A DNA stretch of 64,000 nt from Selenomonadaceae bacterium UBA2897 (GTDB lineage Bacteria; Bacillota; Negativicutes; Selenomonadales; Selenomonadaceae): positions 1 to 64,000 of the forward strand of contig DEDT01000011.1 in the NCBI GenBank assembly GCA_002350105.1. The letters run 5' to 3'. Shown here one piece after another: positions 61,421 through 64,000 of the stretch. How positions within the stretch are numbered: the first letter of the stretch is position 1; every line of letters begins with the position of its first letter. A program made the position numbers and the translations under genes. The notes below the pieces were generated by a model, which saw nothing but the letters and a program-made list of their open reading frames with translations, searched no databases and was not told the DNA's origin.

Positions 61421-62650
61421 ATGATGGAACGATATGATGCTGAATTGCGGAAGAAATTGAGCAGCCGTGCGCGTTTGCTGGAGATTTACCGGGCAGCGTT
61501 GCAACATGAAAGCTGGCACTATGAATATGTTTTGCATCCACCTGTGGCCTTGAAACAGGTGGCACAGGCCGGCACGGCGGCTATCGTGCAGGTGAAGGAA
61601 TGGGTGGCCTTTTGGCGGGAGCTGGCGCAGGACTGGGAGGTGGAGACCAGCGACAAACGCGTCGCTGGCCTGGGCGTGCAGCACGCATTTCCCGTACGCG
61701 TCACCATTCCCTCGGCGGAGGCGGCACTGACGTATCTGGGAGAGAGGCGGCATTTCGAGACGTTTGCGGCGCGCGTGCGCCCTTTGCTGGTGACATTCCC
61801 CTGCCTGGAGTCCGTCTGCCTGCAGCCGAAAGTACGGGAGCTTATGTTGCAGGAGGCAGGGCTGGCGGCGGCACTCGGCGAGGTGGCGGCATATCTCATA
61901 TCGGGTTATCGTACGGACTGCTATCTGCGTGAGCTTGACATCCCGCATGTGGACACGAAATTCATCGAGCGGCATCAAGATCCGGTGGCGCGGGTATTCG
62001 CGGCGTTGCACCCGGAAAGTGGCGTGAGCGATTTCAGGACGCTCTGCACGCAGCTGCAGTGGCGCATTCGCCCCGAGGAACCGCATATCTATTTGCGCTC
62101 GCTTGACCCTGCGCTGACGTTCGCAGGCATGCAGAGCTGCATGGCGACGCCCATGCAGCTCGCAGCCCTGCATCTGCCGGTAGAGCGCGTCTTCGTGACC
62201 GAGAATAAAGTCAATGGCACGGTCTTTCCCACAGTGAAAGACGCGCTCGTGCTCTACGGCGCGGGCAACAGTATCACAGGAAACAGTAGCACAGGCAGCC
62301 GTATCACGGGCAGTATGGATGACGTAACGTGGCTGCATACGCTAAAAGAGCTCTATTATTGGGGCGACCTCGACCGCGATGGCTTCACGATGCTCGCGCG
62401 CTTTCGCCGCCAGTTTCCGCAGGCGCAGTCCCTGCTCATGGACGAGGCCACGGCAACTGCCTGTCAGGACTTCGCTGTTCCCGACGATGGCACGGCCATT
62501 GCTGAGCCGCCAGCTGAGCTCACCGCTGCCGAGCGCGCCGGCTGGCTCTATCTGCAGGGCCAGCCGCCAGCGCACCGGCGTATCGAGCAGGAAAAGGTAC
62601 CTATGCATTTGCTGACGGCGTGGCTGCAACAGCATGATTTACATGTGTAA
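61421..62650 (+). CDS. jetD: Wadjet nuclease JetD (DUF3322/DUF2220, Toprim)
   Basis: 409 residues. The N-terminal DUF3322 region (MERYDAELRKKLSSRARLLEIYRAAL) is followed by the topoisomerase VI-like part. The Toprim motifs are VFVTENKVNG (catalytic Glu, near residue 267) and YYWGDLDRDGFTML (Asp-x-Asp, near 325); RIEQEKVPM near the end is also typical. JetD cuts circular DNA captured by JetABC. A 15-residue insert SITGNSSTGSRITGS lies in the Toprim loop. Two ATGs at 61421 and 61424 behind GGGGGAGAGAG. It stands alone, 34.7 kb after jetC. Confidence 0.9.
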   Translation: MMERYDAELRKKLSSRARLLEIYRAALQHESWHYEYVLHPPVALKQVAQAGTAAIVQVKEWVAFWRELAQDWEVETSDKRVAGLGVQHAFPVRVTIPSAEAALTYLGERRHFETFAARVRPLLVTFPCLESVCLQPKVRELMLQEAGLAAALGEVAAYLISGYRTDCYLRELDIPHVDTKFIERHQDPVARVFAALHPESGVSDFRTLCTQLQWRIRPEEPHIYLRSLDPALTFAGMQSCMATPMQLAALHLPVERVFVTENKVNGTVFPTVKDALVLYGAGNSITGNSSTGSRITGSMDDVTWLHTLKELYYWGDLDRDGFTMLARFRRQFPQAQSLLMDEATATACQDFAVPDDGTAIAEPPAELTAAERAGWLYLQGQPPAHRRIEQEKVPMHLLTAWLQQHDLHV

Positions 62651-62665
62651 AGGGGAGCATGCGTC

Positions 62666-63502
62666 ATGAAGAAGCGGCATATTTTTCTTATTATCGTGTT
62701 CTTTGTGGGGATAATTTTTGTGTCCGCCCCAGCGCAGGCCTGCACGCTTTTTGGCGCGCAGGGCTCGCAGTATGTGGCGGGCGGCGGGACGCTCCTGGTG
62801 AAGAACCGCGACTGGCATCCGCAGGAGCAGCGCGTGCTGCTGCGCACGGATCGGGGGCGCTACCGCTTTTATGGTTTGTATGGCGGGCCAAAGGGCAAAA
62901 GGCGGCTGTGCGGCGGCGTCAATGAGCGGGGGCTTGCCGTGGTGTCGGCGGCTGCGAGCAGCATCCCGCGCGCCAAACGCCTGGCTTTGCCGCATCAGGG
63001 GCGCATGTCGCAGCTGCTCGCGAACTGCGCGAGCGTAGACGAGGCACTGCGGGCCTGTCAGGGGATGACGGGGCTGCGCTTTCTCATGCTTGCAGATGCC
63101 ACGGAACTGGTCGTCATGGAGGTCGGCCGCGACGGCCAGCAGCGCGTCAAGCGCGTGCAGCAGGGAACGCTCGCGCATACGAACCATTATCTGGAGCCGG
63201 ATTTCGTTTCGCTCAATGAAAATTACTGGCCGTCCAGCCATCAGCGCTATGACCGCATCACGGCGCTCCTGGCAGAGGGCAGCAAACCTTTTTCGTTGGA
63301 AGACATGATACGGTTCAGCCAGGATCAGACGGCAGGCCCGGATAACAGCCTGTGGCGCACGGGCAGCAAGGTCAAAGGCACGCAGACCCTCGCTACGCTG
63401 GCTTTCCACCTGCGCGCAGGGCAGGCACCGGAGATTTACATCAAATACCGCCGCGAGCCGGACGAGCAGGGGGATGAGCGCGTGGAACGGCTGCATTTTT
63501 GA
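62666..63502 (+). CDS. Secreted Ntn-hydrolase (C45/choloylglycine-type linear amide hydrolase)
   Basis: 278 residues. Signal peptide IIVFFVGIIFVSAPAQA is followed at once by Cys26 (CTLFGAQG), so signal peptidase would expose the nucleophile as the new N-terminus. VKNRDWHPQ, CGGVNERGLAVVSAA and TNHYLEPDF (with Asn) are typical of this Ntn group, which cleaves linear amides such as N-acyl amino acids or acyl-transferase substrates. Substrate unknown. ATG 62666; it lies 15 nt after jetD and may share its transcript. Confidence 0.8.
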   Translation: MKKRHIFLIIVFFVGIIFVSAPAQACTLFGAQGSQYVAGGGTLLVKNRDWHPQEQRVLLRTDRGRYRFYGLYGGPKGKRRLCGGVNERGLAVVSAAASSIPRAKRLALPHQGRMSQLLANCASVDEALRACQGMTGLRFLMLADATELVVMEVGRDGQQRVKRVQQGTLAHTNHYLEPDFVSLNENYWPSSHQRYDRITALLAEGSKPFSLEDMIRFSQDQTAGPDNSLWRTGSKVKGTQTLATLAFHLRAGQAPEIYIKYRREPDEQGDERVERLHF

Positions 63503-63532
63503 CAGAGCCTTGTATCCCCGTTATATGGGGTA

Positions 63533-63595
63533 ACAGGAGCGTGTCTTATCGCAACGGCAGGTGCGTCTTGCCGAAGCTGGCAGGCACGCTCCTGT
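63533..63595. repeat. Long stem-loop after the Ntn-hydrolase gene
   Basis: ACAGGAGCGTG (63533-63543) pairs with CACGCTCCTGT (63584-63594); an inner CGGCA/TGCCG hairpin sits in the loop. It could be a structured RNA or a decayed element; no T tract. Confidence 0.45.
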
Positions 63596-63608
63596 ATGGG
63601 CATAAGAA

Positions 63609-63634
63609 AACGCCCCACTGAAGCGGAGCGTTTA
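63609..63634 (-). terminator. Terminator of the permease gene
   Basis: AAACGC...GCGTTT stem followed on the minus strand by TTCTT after GCGTTTT. Confidence 0.6.
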
Positions 63635-63660
63635 TACGCTGCTATATTCAGCTGCGGGAA

Positions 63661-64000
63661 TCAGGCCTGCGGCTGATTTTTTTTGTAGAGCTGGTAGCCG
63701 ATGGCCAGCACGATGAGCCAGATGGGCAGGAAGATGACGGCCAGCTGCATGTCGGGAATCTGTGCCATGAAGAAGATGACGCCCGCGAGGAAGGCGAGGC
63801 AGAGGTAGTTCGCGACCGGATAGAGCAGGGCCTTGAACCTGGTGTCCTTGTGCTGGGCGGCGCAAAGAGCGCGGAACTTCAGATGCGTGATGCAGATGAC
63901 GACCCAGCTGATGACGGCCGCGCAGGTCGCGATCGTCATGAGGTACATGAAGACATGCCCCTCGAGGAAGTAGTTCAGCGCGACGACCACGAGCGTGCAG
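63661..64000 (-). CDS. Amino acid permease (APC family), C-terminal part, cut by right edge
   Basis: The frame is open at the right edge, about 113 codons visible. It contains three membrane segments (VFMYLMTIATCAAVISWVVICITHL, VANYLCLAFLAGVIFFMAQ, AVIFLPIWLIVLAIGYQLY). ISWVVICITHLKFR is typical of the AroP/LysP-type APC transporters. Stop at 63661; terminator follows. Substrate cannot be told from this part. Confidence 0.8.
   Translation of the reverse strand, partial: CTLVVVALNYFLEGHVFMYLMTIATCAAVISWVVICITHLKFRALCAAQHKDTRFKALLYPVANYLCLAFLAGVIFFMAQIPDMQLAVIFLPIWLIVLAIGYQLYKKNQPQA

Noticed and set aside
62269..62316. Possible CRISPR-like short repeats
   Set aside because: Tandem 15-bp units inside jetD, no spacers; no CRISPR array was found in the window.

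Overview
The window looks like a chromosome segment of a Gram-negative (diderm) anaerobic Firmicute of the class Negativicutes, probably Selenomonadaceae (Selenomonas/Mitsuokella-like). This is inferred from a high-GC genome that combines Firmicute-style strong Shine-Dalgarno sites and intrinsic terminators with outer-membrane functions (a PagL-like lipid A deacylase, a phosphoethanolamine transferase, two-partner secretion), anaerobic ribonucleotide reductase and periplasmic multiheme nitrite respiration. No rRNA, tRNA or CRISPR array was seen.

Layout. 1-7.1 kb: a damaged nucleotidyltransferase/HEPN pair, then envelope genes (UDP-galactopyranose mutase, PagL-like protein, two LTA-synthase-type sulfatase-fold enzymes around a DeoR regulator). 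7.1-17.8 kb: an imperfect 190-bp inverted repeat, a radical-SAM activase-like protein, RidA, the isoleucine/valine genes ilvD, ilvC-ilvB and ilvA (RidA clears the reactive enamines IlvA makes), a phosphoethanolamine transferase and an OhrR-like regulator. 17.9-21.2 kb: nrdD behind two NrdR boxes, and a TauE/SafE exporter. 21.2-26.8 kb: jetA-jetB-jetC of a Wadjet (SMC-type anti-plasmid) system, without jetD.

27.4-52.2 kb is a nitrogen-oxide respiration island: hcp, a PucR-type regulator, an exported flavoprotein reductase with a pentaheme cytochrome, two Crp/Fnr regulators, cytochrome c maturation genes ccmABCEF (CcmE has Cys in place of the heme-binding His), nrfHA, moaC, narK, hicAB, narGHJI and a fused mobA-mobB. 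Nitrate enters by NarK, is reduced by NarGHI (molybdenum cofactor from MoaC and MobAB), nitrite goes to ammonium by NrfHA, Ccm supplies the hemes, and Hcp deals with NO or hydroxylamine.

52.2-64 kb is accessory and scarred. It holds a VOC protein, a previously unmarked Fst/par-like type I toxin-antitoxin locus (32-residue peptide with a convergent antisense RNA), an M48 peptidase with TPRs, an orphan CARF-like protein, a broken TpsB beside an intact TpsA, a DUF4869/P-loop ATPase pair, an internally deleted jetD remnant, an EamA transporter, an intact MNT nucleotidyltransferase with a deleted HEPN partner, a full-length jetD (35 kb from jetABC), a secreted Ntn-hydrolase and an amino acid permease cut by the right edge. 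The most interesting signals are the split Wadjet system with its second, deleted jetD, the type I toxin-antitoxin locus and the orphan CARF protein.
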